A DNA stretch of 8,197 nucleotides from Gemmatimonadota bacterium. GTDB lineage: Bacteria > Gemmatimonadota > Gemmatimonadetes > Gemmatimonadales > GWC2-71-9. The stretch spans positions 1-8,197 of the forward strand of contig QHTW01000014.1 of assembly GCA_003220955.1 (NCBI GenBank). Reading direction: 5' to 3'. A program made the translations under genes and the position numbers. Positions 1 to 6,273 of the stretch are shown here, piece by piece. The notes under the pieces were generated by a model. The model worked only from the letters and a program-made list of their open reading frames with translations, had not been told where the DNA came from and did not search any database. Each line of letters begins with the position of its first letter. Position 1 is the first letter of the stretch.

Positions 1-996
1 TCGCTGTCACCCGCGACCACCACGGCCCTGCGGGCGCGCGGCACGAGCAGCAACGAAGCGCACGAACTGGTCCAACGCGCGCGCCTCGAGACGGATCAGT
101 TCACGGCCGCCTCGCTCCGTTCCGCCATCTGGCACGCCGAAGCCGCGATCGCGCTCGACTCGACCTACGCCGACGCGTGGGCCGCGCTGGCCGACGCGTG
201 GGGCTACACGGCCGATGACTTCGTGTCGGCGGCGACGGCGGGTCCGCAAGTACGGCGCGCTGCCGAGCGTGCGCTGGCGCTCGACCCCACCCTTGCCGAC
301 GCGCACGCGCAGGTGGCCATATGGTGGCTGACCTACGGCCATGATCCAGCAGCGGCCTCGCAGGAGATGGAGCAGGCCCTGAAACTCGATTCCGCCAATG
401 TCGCGGCTGGCGCGTGGTACCCCTTCCTGCTCACGAACTACCTGCATCTGCCGGACTCCGCGCACGCGGTTACGCAGCGGGCGCAGCGGCTCAACCCGCT
501 GTCGTTTGGTGTTTGGAACCCCTTCTTCCTTTCGCTCGATTTCGCGAACCTGTCGCCGGACAGTGCGCGCACGATCTGCGCGCGCGCCGCGCGCATTCAG
601 GAGCGGATGGCGGCGGAATGCGAAGCCCGCCGGAGCCAGGCCGCAAACGACCGACGCGGAGCGGCCGCGGCGTGGCGGCGCTGGGCCGGCCCCACGCCGA
701 GCGGCCGGGATCTCGCCTACCTTGCTTTCAACCTCATTAGTGCGGGCGACGCGTCGGGTGGACGTGAGGCGCTACGGCAGGCGCTCAGGCGTGCGAACAC
801 GGAGTACGTTCGGGAAGACCTGATCGCCAACGCCTTCATGCGGCTTGGCGACCGGGAGTCGGCGATCCAGTGGTTGGTGAAGGGCGCCGCGTCGAACGTT
901 GGGGGAATCAATTTCTCGCTCGCGGACTCACTCTATGCTCCCATTCGGTCCGACCCCCGCATCCAGGCCATCATTGAGCGGCTGAAGGTCCGATGA
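1..996 (+). CDS. TPR-repeat protein, C-terminal part (likely TPR Ser/Thr kinase or similar regulator)
   Basis: The reading frame is open from the first base of the window, so the N-terminus is missing; 331 residues are visible. The visible part is an alpha-helical tetratricopeptide region. Repeats are recognisable by the A-x-x-x-x-x-x-A-L/I-x-L-D-P/S pattern around residues 38-62 (ending AIALDSTYADAW), 86-102 (ALALDPTLAD) and 122-135 (EQALKLDSAN), with weaker helical pairs to the end. The opening residues (SSNEAHELVQRARLETDQ, then helix pairs) resemble the linker and first TPRs that follow the kinase domain, or a TolB-like/winged-helix domain, in large regulators common in Gemmatimonadota and Acidobacteriota. 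The catalytic or DNA-binding half is not visible, so the exact class is inferred. Its TGA stop overlaps the ATG of the next gene (ATGA, 993-996), which suggests translational coupling to the heme-binding protein. A GTG at 223 is only an internal codon. Confidence 0.8.
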   Translation, partial: SLSPATTTALRARGTSSNEAHELVQRARLETDQFTAASLRSAIWHAEAAIALDSTYADAWAALADAWGYTADDFVSAATAGPQVRRAAERALALDPTLADAHAQVAIWWLTYGHDPAAASQEMEQALKLDSANVAAGAWYPFLLTNYLHLPDSAHAVTQRAQRLNPLSFGVWNPFFLSLDFANLSPDSARTICARAARIQERMAAECEARRSQAANDRRGAAAAWRRWAGPTPSGRDLAYLAFNLISAGDASGGREALRQALRRANTEYVREDLIANAFMRLGDRESAIQWLVKGAASNVGGINFSLADSLYAPIRSDPRIQAIIERLKVR

Positions 997-1634
997 ACAG
1001 GATGCGCAACCCGCGCGACATCTTTACCGAACCGTCCAACATTGATGTCAACACGCTCAAGAATCTCGGCCCGCTGACCGACATGGCGGGCATCTGGGAG
1101 GGGAGCCGTAGCCTCGACATTCCGCCGAAGCCGCTGTCCGCACCGGTGCGACAGACTTTTATAGAGCACACGGAGCTGCAACCCATCGATCCACAGGCCA
1201 ACGGACCCCAGCTCTTTTATGGGCTTCGCTACCACACGCACATCGTCAAGCCGGGGGAGGTCGAGACCTACCACGATCAGGTGGGCTATTGGTTGTGGGA
1301 GCCGGCGACCGGCAACGTGATTCAGACCATCGCCATTCCGCGCGGACAGACAGTCATGTCCTTTGGGCAGGCTGCCAAAGACGCTACCAGTTTCGAGTTA
1401 TCCGCCGAGCGCGGAGTGACGACGAACGGGATCTGCTCGAATCCATTTCTCGAGGAAGCGTTCAAAACCCTGGCGTTTCGGATCAGGGTGGTGATCACGT
1501 CGCACGACGCCTGGACGTATGACGAAGACACAACGCTGATCGTGCGAGGCCAATCCGAGCCGTTCCATCATACGGACCACGGCGATCTCACGAGGGTCGC
1601 CGAGCCGACGCCCAATCTGCTTGCGCGCGGCTGA
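993..1634 (+). CDS. Nitrobindin/THAP4-like heme-binding beta-barrel protein (FABP-like family)
   Basis: This 213-residue protein is recognisable as the heme-binding beta-barrel family related to nitrobindin and the THAP4 C-terminal domain, whose members hold ferric heme in a ten-stranded barrel and react with NO or peroxynitrite. Visible markers are the G-x-W-x-G motif at residues 33-37 (GIWEG), a conserved barrel block around 71-101 (GPQLFYGLRYH, then DQVGYWLWEP), GICSNPFL at 146-153, and the His-rich last strand at 192-201 (HHTDHGDLTR). The last strand is where the family places its proximal heme ligand; which of H192, H193 or H196 it is cannot be told. No signal peptide is present, so it is probably cytoplasmic. 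The ATG overlaps the upstream stop, and a GAAGG sits 4 nt before it inside the upstream gene. ATG at 1002 is a possible alternative. Co-translation with a TPR regulator hints at a sensing role, but that is inference. Confidence 0.85.
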   Translation: MNRMRNPRDIFTEPSNIDVNTLKNLGPLTDMAGIWEGSRSLDIPPKPLSAPVRQTFIEHTELQPIDPQANGPQLFYGLRYHTHIVKPGEVETYHDQVGYWLWEPATGNVIQTIAIPRGQTVMSFGQAAKDATSFELSAERGVTTNGICSNPFLEEAFKTLAFRIRVVITSHDAWTYDEDTTLIVRGQSEPFHHTDHGDLTRVAEPTPNLLARG

Positions 1635-1683
1635 CATTCGCCGGTGCCTACCAAGGGAGTCGCTTCGCGTCCGTAAGTGCCGA

Positions 1684-1714
1684 TAAAACAACGGCCCCGC
1701 ATGGAGGCCGTTGT
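1684..1714 (-). terminator. Intrinsic terminator of the Asp-box lipoprotein gene
   Basis: A perfect 9-bp inverted repeat (ACAACGGCC at 1688-1696, GGCCGTTGT at 1706-1714) encloses a 9-nt loop. On the minus strand it is followed by TTTTAT, a short U-tract, and it lies about 20 nt past the stop codon of the minus-strand lipoprotein gene. On the plus strand the hairpin is followed by GCATTCAAAT, not a U-tract. It may still slow transcription arriving from the heme-binding gene, so the site sits between two convergent units. Confidence 0.75.
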
Positions 1715-1734
1715 GCATTCAAATCCCGCGACTC

Positions 1735-3153
1735 TCAGCGGCCGCTGCAGATTATTGGGCCACCCGTCTGGGTCGCGATGGCGGTGTGGTCGTCGGACCC
1801 GGTGTTCCCCGGCTGGTCGTCGCTATAGGTGATGGACGCCAGACCGGTCGTGGGGCTGACCGCGATGCCGAAGTCGTCGTACAAGTCGCGGTTGCCGGTG
1901 CACGAGATGCCGCCCTCGCATACGCCGCCGAAGTGGATGATCGGTGTGGCCGCGACCTGTGTGAACTTGCTGCCCGCTACGTTCGCATTGCGGTTCTGGG
2001 CCAGATATACCGACCACGCCGCGGTAGCCGGATAGTTGTCCGGCACGTTCGTCCCGTCGTAGTAGGGCGTCCCGTACCACACGATGTTCAACTGGCCCGG
2101 GTCGCAGGCCACGCTCCACGGCATGACCGCCGTGGCGGACGGCGCCTGGTTCACCTGGATCGGCCCGGTGAACGTCTGCCCGCCGTCGGTCGAGAAGCTG
2201 TAGAAGAGGTTGTGGTTGTCGGTATAGACGACGTACACCGTCCCGGCCCGGTCCACGCTCACGTTCACGAACTGGTGGCCGTAGGAGACCGATGTGTTGG
2301 GATTCACATACACGGTGTGGTCGCTGAACGTGTTCCCGCCGTCGAGCGATACGGCGATCCACACGGCGTGAAACGAGGTCGGGAGCAGCGCCTCGGCGGC
2401 GTTCGCGATGCCGCTGAAGACCTGATAGACGACGTGGCTCCGCGGGTCGATTGCGAGGTTGCCGATCTCGTTATCGTCGATCAGGAATGCGTGGGCGGCG
2501 TCGATCGCCGACCCCACCTGCGTGAAGTGGGCCCCGGCGTCGAAGCTGCAGTTGACGTCGATGTTGAACGTGACGACGTCATGGTAGGAGATGCACACCT
2601 TGGTCGCCTGATCGGCGGCGATCCACTCGCGGTCATCGCCGGGAATCGTGGCGCTGGTGACGTTCTTGCTCCACGTCGTCCCGCCATCCTGGCTGGTGCT
2701 GACGGTGACATTCGCGAGGCTGAGGCTCGCGACGTAGAGATTGTTGAACCCGTTGGCGTTGGTCTCCGGCGAGTCCGTATCGCCGCCCCCCGGTCCGAGC
2801 CCGCCGAGCGCCTGCGAGAGCTGGTTGGGAGAGTCCAGGGCCGTGTAGTGCAGGCCGCCGTCGGTCGATTTCCAGGCGAGCGTCCCGGCGCCGACGCCCA
2901 GCTCCGAGGAGACGTAGAACGTCCCGGTGGCGTCGGCGCGAATCATGGGCTCCGCGGCGCCGTTGGTGCAGCCCGCCGAGCCCGGGCAGACGGTCCCCGG
3001 CGCGGCGCCGAGCTCGAAGTTGACGAAGGCGAACGATCCGCCGCCCCCCGATCGTGCCGCCGGCAAGCCGCCGTCCGGCACCGGCGAGGACGGCCTGCCT
3101 GTGTCGCAGGACGCCAACAGCAGGCTGCATCCCAAGCCAATCAAGCGCTTCAT
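1735..3153 (-). CDS. Secreted lipoprotein with five Asp-box (BNR/sialidase-like) repeats
   Basis: The predicted protein is 472 residues. Its N-terminus (MKRLIGLGCSLLLASC) is a lipoprotein signal peptide with lipobox L-A-S-C, so Cys16 should be lipidated and the protein anchored in a membrane. A Gly/Pro/Ser-rich linker follows. Five Asp-box motifs (S-x-D-x-G-x-x-[FWY]) then occur at about residues 96-103, 154-161, 203-210, 269-276 and 321-328. Such boxes mark turns of beta-propellers in sialidases, other glycosidases and many non-enzymatic extracellular proteins. I see no clear Arg-triad or RIP motif of true sialidases, so a catalytic role is not supported. Extracellular binding or substrate recognition is equally likely. 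Start choice: an in-frame ATG 39 nt upstream exists, but the ATG at 3153 has GGAGG exactly 7 nt before it and begins the lipoprotein signal. An opposite-strand ORF covering the gene is a shadow. Confidence 0.85.
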   Translation of the reverse strand: MKRLIGLGCSLLLASCDTGRPSSPVPDGGLPAARSGGGGSFAFVNFELGAAPGTVCPGSAGCTNGAAEPMIRADATGTFYVSSELGVGAGTLAWKSTDGGLHYTALDSPNQLSQALGGLGPGGGDTDSPETNANGFNNLYVASLSLANVTVSTSQDGGTTWSKNVTSATIPGDDREWIAADQATKVCISYHDVVTFNIDVNCSFDAGAHFTQVGSAIDAAHAFLIDDNEIGNLAIDPRSHVVYQVFSGIANAAEALLPTSFHAVWIAVSLDGGNTFSDHTVYVNPNTSVSYGHQFVNVSVDRAGTVYVVYTDNHNLFYSFSTDGGQTFTGPIQVNQAPSATAVMPWSVACDPGQLNIVWYGTPYYDGTNVPDNYPATAAWSVYLAQNRNANVAGSKFTQVAATPIIHFGGVCEGGISCTGNRDLYDDFGIAVSPTTGLASITYSDDQPGNTGSDDHTAIATQTGGPIICSGR

Positions 3154-3154
3154 G

Positions 3155-3167
3155 ACGGAGCCTCCGT
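3155..3167 (-). promoter_or_regulatory. Shine-Dalgarno inside a short inverted repeat
   Basis: On the minus strand GGAGG (complement of 3161-3165) stands 7 nt before the lipoprotein ATG and fixes that start. It lies inside the perfect palindrome ACGGAG-C-CTCCGT (3155-3167 on the plus strand). In RNA this could fold into a 5-bp stem with a 3-nt loop and partly mask the ribosome site. Whether this has any effect is not known. Confidence 0.6.
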
Positions 3168-3370
3168 GAGTGGTCACCGGTGGGCAGCGCAAGGTTCACG
3201 CCTTCGTGTTGCACACCAGCCCCCACGGAGGGGTCAGTACTCAACCATTAGGTCCATTCGCGCCATCGCATCAATTCTATGGAGGGAGTGGCGGGGACGC
3301 CTCACCTGTGGCGCCCGCGTGACCGCGGCTCGAGGAAGCCGCCGCCGGTGGTCGCAAACGTGATTGCGAA
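3168..3370. other. Intergenic region upstream of the lipoprotein gene
   Basis: About 200 nt with no convincing gene on either strand. It should hold the lipoprotein promoter (minus strand), but I could not find a good -35/-10 pair. Minor structures are the 8-bp palindrome CACCGGTG (3175-3182) and a small GC hairpin near 3220-3233 (CCCC-ACGGA-GGGG). It also follows the broken small membrane-protein gene, and no terminator for that gene is evident here. Confidence 0.5.
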
Positions 3371-3445
3371 TCATGGCAAAAGTGCGAACGCGAGAATGAT
3401 ACCGATCAGATACGACATCACAGCACAAGCTGCAACGCAAAGGTT
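3371..3445 (-). pseudogene. Out-of-frame C-terminal piece of the small membrane protein
   Basis: This reading frame, offset from the 67-residue ORF by the equivalent of one missing base, encodes a strongly hydrophobic tail (CVAACAVMSYLIGIILAFALLP as two blocks) that stops at 3371. Its upstream part in the same frame is not protein-like. It therefore looks like the displaced third helix of the gene just upstream, not an independent gene. The ATG in TGATG at the stop could start a 15-residue peptide, but that is less likely. Confidence 0.4.
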
Positions 3446-3621
3446 CCAAAGAACCCGACTCGGCTCGAGAAATAGTACTCCTTGTAGTTGGTGACGGGAT
3501 CGGACGGATCGGCAATCACGATGCAGGTCAGGAAGTAGAACACGATCATCGGACTGAGGTACAGAACGAAGCGGAAGAAACTCCACTCCGCAATGCTTCG
3601 GTAGCTCATTTGACCGCTCAT
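3418..3621 (-). CDS. Small hypothetical membrane protein, probably frame-broken
   Basis: The 67-residue product has a clear hydrophobic helix at about residues 15-36 (rich in F, L, I and V). A short loop follows with the pattern N-Y-K-E-Y-Y-F-x-x-R-x-x-F-F (45-58), and a second helix is cut off at the stop. The loop resembles the W/Y-x-x-Y-Y-F-x-x-R-x-x-F-F element I recall from small four-helix bacterial membrane proteins of unknown function, which are usually longer (over 100 residues). Directly after the stop, another frame continues with a hydrophobic run (AACAVMSYLIGIILAFALLP) ending at 3371. A single missing base near 3420-3450 would join the two parts. The start may be the ATG at 3621 or at 3609; neither has a strong SD. 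The gene is divergent from the Uma2 operon. No function is assigned. Confidence 0.5.
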   Translation of the reverse strand: MSGQMSYRSIAEWSFFRFVLYLSPMIVFYFLTCIVIADPSDPVTNYKEYYFSSRVGFFGTFALQLVL

Positions 3622-3678
3622 GGAACGCGCTCACCAGATTGCTTGCCGATGCCCGCCGAGGATGCTTACGTTCCCCGA

Positions 3679-4221
3679 ATGCCCCAGCTCATGACGGCTG
3701 AAGAGCTGCTGTACACGAATGTCCCGAACAAGCGCACAGAGCTGGTGCGCGGCCGTCTCATCGTCCACGAGCCCCCGGGCGGGCGGCACGGCAACATCAC
3801 GGCGATGCTGGGCGCTCGGCTTTGGCAGCACGTCGATCTCACTGCCGCCGGCGCGCTCTTCGTGGGTGACACCGGATTCACACTAAGCCGCAATCCGGAC
3901 ACGGTGCGGGGTCCCGACATCGCCTTCGTGCACAGGGAACGCGTCCCCGACCCGATCCCTAGCACATTCCTTGAATTCGCGCCTGATCTTGTCGTCGAGA
4001 TTCTGTCACCCACTGATCGCCCCGGCGAAGTGTTGGCCAAAGTTGGAGAGTGGCTCGATGCCGGTGCGCGCCTGGTGTGGGTGATCGATCCAGAACGCCG
4101 CCTCGCACGCATCTACCGCGCGGACGGAACGGAGCAGGTCCTGGAGGAGACTGGCCGGCTGCTCGGCGAGGACATCCTGCCAGGCTTCAGCTGCCCGCTG
4201 GCGTCGATTCTGAGTAAATGA
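3679..4221 (+). CDS. Uma2 family endonuclease (DUF820, PD-(D/E)XK fold), full length
   Basis: The predicted 180-residue protein is a typical Uma2/DUF820 member, a restriction-endonuclease-like fold that is widespread and often multicopy; its biological role is mostly unknown. With the ATG at 3679 as residue 1, it begins MPQLMTAEELL, the usual family opening. It continues with ELVRGRL (21-27), HEPPGGRHG (30-38), RGPDIAFV with catalytic-type Asp80, VVEILSPTDR with Glu107, GEVLAKVGEWL with Lys121, then VWVIDPERR (133-141) and LPGFSCPLASIL at the C-terminus. All three residues of the PD-ExK site appear intact. In-frame starts at 3610, 3649 and 3691 are possible; the longest would overlap the start of the divergent membrane gene and none has a strong SD. 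The stop overlaps the dehydrogenase ATG (ATGA at 4218). A decayed second copy lies at 5901-6215. Confidence 0.88.
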   Translation: MPQLMTAEELLYTNVPNKRTELVRGRLIVHEPPGGRHGNITAMLGARLWQHVDLTAAGALFVGDTGFTLSRNPDTVRGPDIAFVHRERVPDPIPSTFLEFAPDLVVEILSPTDRPGEVLAKVGEWLDAGARLVWVIDPERRLARIYRADGTEQVLEETGRLLGEDILPGFSCPLASILSK

Positions 4222-5258
4222 AAGCAGTTCGCTACGACAGATTCGAAGGTCCGCTTCGTCTGGTCGACGTCCCTGATCCTGCGCCGCGGGCCGATGGCGT
4301 CATAGTAAAAGTAGGAGCCTCCGGTCTCTGCCGATCCGATTGGCACGGATGGAAAGGCCACGACGCCGACGTGAAAGTACCGCACGTGCCGGGACACGAG
4401 TTCGCCGGCGCCGTGATCGAGACAGGCAACGACGTACGCAAATGGAAGAACGGCGACCGGATCACCGTCCCGTTCTCGATGGGATGCGGCACGTGCGAGC
4501 GCTGCCGTGCGGGTGACGAGCAGATTTGCGATCGCTACTACCAGCCGGGCTTCACAGGCTGGGGCACGTTCGCGGAGTACGTCGCCCTCCCGTACGCCGA
4601 CGTGAACCTGGTGCGCCTCCCCGATTCCATGACCTTCACGACCGCCGCGCTGCTCGGGTGCCGCTTCGCGACGGCGTACCGCGCCGTTGTCGGACAGGGC
4701 CGCACGCGGCGCGGCGAATGGGTGGCCGTGCACGGTTGCGGCGGCGTGGGCCTCTCGGCCACGATGATCGCGCAGTCCCTCGGCGCGCGCGTGATCGGCG
4801 TCGACATCGCGGCGGACAAACTCGAGCTGGCCCGCTCGTGCGGCGCCGAAATCGTCATCGATGCGAACGCGACAGCGGATGTGGCGGGGGCGATCCGGGA
4901 GGTGACGGGAGGCGGCGCCCATGTCTCTATCGATGCACTCGGCAGCCCCGCCACGTGCCGCAATTCGATCCTCTCACTGCGGAAGCGGGGCCGGCACATC
5001 CAGGTCGGGCTGCTCCTCGCCGAGCAGAGCGAGCCGCCCGTGCCAATGAGTCAGGTGATCGCGCGGGAGCTAGAAATCCGCGGGACGCACGGGCTGCAGG
5101 CGCGGGAATACGCCGGGATGCTGGAGTTGATTACCGAGGGACGGCTGCATCCTGAGAAACTGCTGGGAAAAACGATCGCCCTATCGCAGGTCGGTCCGGA
5201 GCTCGCAGCGATGAACTCGTTCCCCGGCGTCGGTGTTACCGTCGCGGTTCTGGACTAA
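4218..5258 (+). CDS. Zinc-dependent alcohol dehydrogenase (medium-chain MDR family)
   Basis: The protein has 346 residues, the normal length for the family, and should oxidise an alcohol or reduce an aldehyde with a nicotinamide cofactor in the cytoplasm. The N-terminal GroES-like domain carries the catalytic zinc residues Cys38 (GLCRSDWHG), His60-Glu61 (PGHEFAG) and probably Cys148. The structural zinc is held by Cys90, Cys93, Cys96 and Cys104 (GCGTCERCRAGDEQIC). The Rossmann domain shows G-C-G-G-V-G at 173-178 and Asp196 at the end of beta-2 (VIGVD), which favours NAD over NADP. The substrate cannot be read from sequence. The ATG overlaps the Uma2 stop, with no independent SD, so translational coupling is likely. 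The next gene follows 13 nt after the stop. It sits between the two Uma2 copies. Confidence 0.93.
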   Translation: MKAVRYDRFEGPLRLVDVPDPAPRADGVIVKVGASGLCRSDWHGWKGHDADVKVPHVPGHEFAGAVIETGNDVRKWKNGDRITVPFSMGCGTCERCRAGDEQICDRYYQPGFTGWGTFAEYVALPYADVNLVRLPDSMTFTTAALLGCRFATAYRAVVGQGRTRRGEWVAVHGCGGVGLSATMIAQSLGARVIGVDIAADKLELARSCGAEIVIDANATADVAGAIREVTGGGAHVSIDALGSPATCRNSILSLRKRGRHIQVGLLLAEQSEPPVPMSQVIARELEIRGTHGLQAREYAGMLELITEGRLHPEKLLGKTIALSQVGPELAAMNSFPGVGVTVAVLD

Positions 5259-5271
5259 GGGTCTATCACAG

Positions 5272-5904
5272 GTGGCGACTCATCAAGTCAGCGAGCGTCG
5301 CGCGGCAGAGTCTGTGGCCCGCCGAGACAAGGTGATGGCCGGCCTCCTGAAACGGACCGACCGGTTCCACTTACCGCGTCCGTCCTCCGGTCATTTTGCC
5401 GCCCTCGCCCGGAGCATCCTCCATCAGCAGCTGGCAGGTGCCGCGGCGCGGGCGATCCACGGACGATTCGTCGCACTGTTCGACGGTGATTTCTCGCCCG
5501 CGGCCGTCCTGGCTGTCGCGCCCAGAAAGCTTCGAGCCGCTGGGCTCTCGGGCAGCAAGGTCGCCGCCGTCCGCGATCTCGCGGCGCGGGTCCTGGATGG
5601 AACCGTCCCGCTCCATGGCATCGGCAGGCTCGAGGACGAGGAGGTCATCAGTCGCCTCTCGGTGGTCCGTGGCATCGGACGGTGGACCGCCGAGATGTTT
5701 TTGATCTTCCAGTTGCGCCGGCTCGATGTGTGGCCGGTCGGAGACTACGGTGTTCGCTCAGGCTACGCGCTGGCGTATGGCCTGCGGAAGCTCCCGACGC
5801 CGAAGCGGCTCGCGGCGGAGGGCGAACGGTTCCGGCCCTACCGAACGGTGGCTGCCTGGTATTGCTGGCAAGCCGTCCACGAGCAGCGTAAACTCAGCTC
5901 ATGA
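5272..5904 (+). CDS. DNA-3-methyladenine glycosylase II-like protein (AlkA/HhH-GPD family)
   Basis: The 210-residue protein matches the HhH-GPD base-excision superfamily, AlkA branch, which removes alkylated purines such as 3-methyladenine. Visible are the N-terminal helical block with HFAALARSILHQQLAG (41-56), the helix-hairpin-helix VVRGIGRWTAEMF (131-143), and the catalytic-type Asp158 in VGDYGVR. No OGG1-type catalytic Lys is seen, consistent with a monofunctional glycosylase. It is shorter than E. coli AlkA and lacks the extra N-terminal domain, as do many bacterial members. Start: GTG at 5272, with TAAGGG about 10 nt upstream. The longer GTG at 5233 would overlap the dehydrogenase, and ATG at 5335 (residue 22) is possible. 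The stop overlaps the ATG of the truncated Uma2 copy (ATGA at 5901). Confidence 0.88.
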   Translation: MATHQVSERRAAESVARRDKVMAGLLKRTDRFHLPRPSSGHFAALARSILHQQLAGAAARAIHGRFVALFDGDFSPAAVLAVAPRKLRAAGLSGSKVAAVRDLAARVLDGTVPLHGIGRLEDEEVISRLSVVRGIGRWTAEMFLIFQLRRLDVWPVGDYGVRSGYALAYGLRKLPTPKRLAAEGERFRPYRTVAAWYCWQAVHEQRKLSS

Positions 5905-6215
5905 CGGCGGAAGAGCTCCTCGTTACCAACGTCCCGAATAAGCGCACGGAGTTGGTGCGCGGTCGTCTCATCGTCCACGAGCCCCCGGGCGGCCGCCACG
6001 GGTGTCGCACCACGATCGACGGGGCGAAGTGTTGGCCAAAGTCGGAGATTGGCTCGATGCCGGTGCGCGTGGTCTGGGTGATCGATCCGGAACGCCGCCT
6101 CGCGCGAGTCTACCGAGCGGACGGAGCGGAACAGCACCTCGACGAAACGCACCAGCTGCTCGGCGAGGACGTGCTGCCGGGCTTCAGCTGCTCGCTAGCG
6201 TCGATTCTGGGTTAG
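5901..6215 (+). pseudogene. Internally deleted second Uma2 copy, open as a 104-residue ORF
   Basis: The first 34 residues (MTAEELLVTNVPNKRTELVR...) and the last about 43 (VVWVIDPERR to LASILG) match the full Uma2 gene upstream. In the first 101 nt I count 14 differences, 11 of them silent. Between these parts 211 net bases are missing, so the middle (about residues 35-55, e.g. GAKCWPKSEIGSMPVR) is read in the wrong frame. The same bases in the ancestral frame give RGEVLAKVGDWLDAGAR. A further 2-base loss near 6070 brings the frame back. The three active-site residues (Asp80, Glu107 and Lys121 of the intact copy) are lost or out of frame, so nuclease activity is not expected. The ATG overlaps the glycosylase stop. 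It could be a remnant or a small dead-nuclease protein; I favour remnant. Confidence 0.8.
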
Positions 6216-6225
6216 GCGATAGCTT

Positions 6226-6259
6226 CAGGGGGTCGCGGGTTCAAATCCCGCCGTCCCGA
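6226..6259 (+). other. tRNA-Pro 3' fragment, candidate attachment site
   Basis: The bases read as the 3' part of a bacterial tRNA-Pro. There is the end of the anticodon stem and variable loop (CAGGGGGTC, 6226-6234), a perfect T-arm (GCGGG, loop TTCAAAT, CCCGC; 6235-6251), the acceptor 3' strand CGTCCCG (6252-6258) and discriminator A (6259). G72 and A73 fit tRNA-Pro identity. No CCA is encoded. The matching 5' half (which should begin CGGGACG) is absent: upstream bases are the Uma2 remnant, ending 11 nt before. A 3' tRNA piece cut near the anticodon stem is the usual footprint of a tyrosine-integrase element integrated at a tRNA 3' end. A decayed tRNA is the alternative. Confidence 0.72.
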
Positions 6260-6273
6260 CTGAGTTAAAGAGC

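Noticed and set aside
7..465. Minus-strand open frame of 152 codons under the TPR gene
   Set aside because: Arg/Gly-rich with no recognisable features, and opposite a clear TPR coding frame.
1711..3363. Open frame of 550 codons on the plus strand opposite the lipoprotein gene
   Set aside because: The translation is Val/Arg/Gly-rich with no domain or signal, whereas the minus strand has a signal peptide, lipobox, five Asp boxes, SD and terminator. It is a GC-driven shadow.
5233..5271. GTG at 5233 as the start of the glycosylase
   Set aside because: It overlaps the dehydrogenase C-terminus and adds 13 residues that are not family-like. GTG at 5272 with TAAGGG upstream is preferred.
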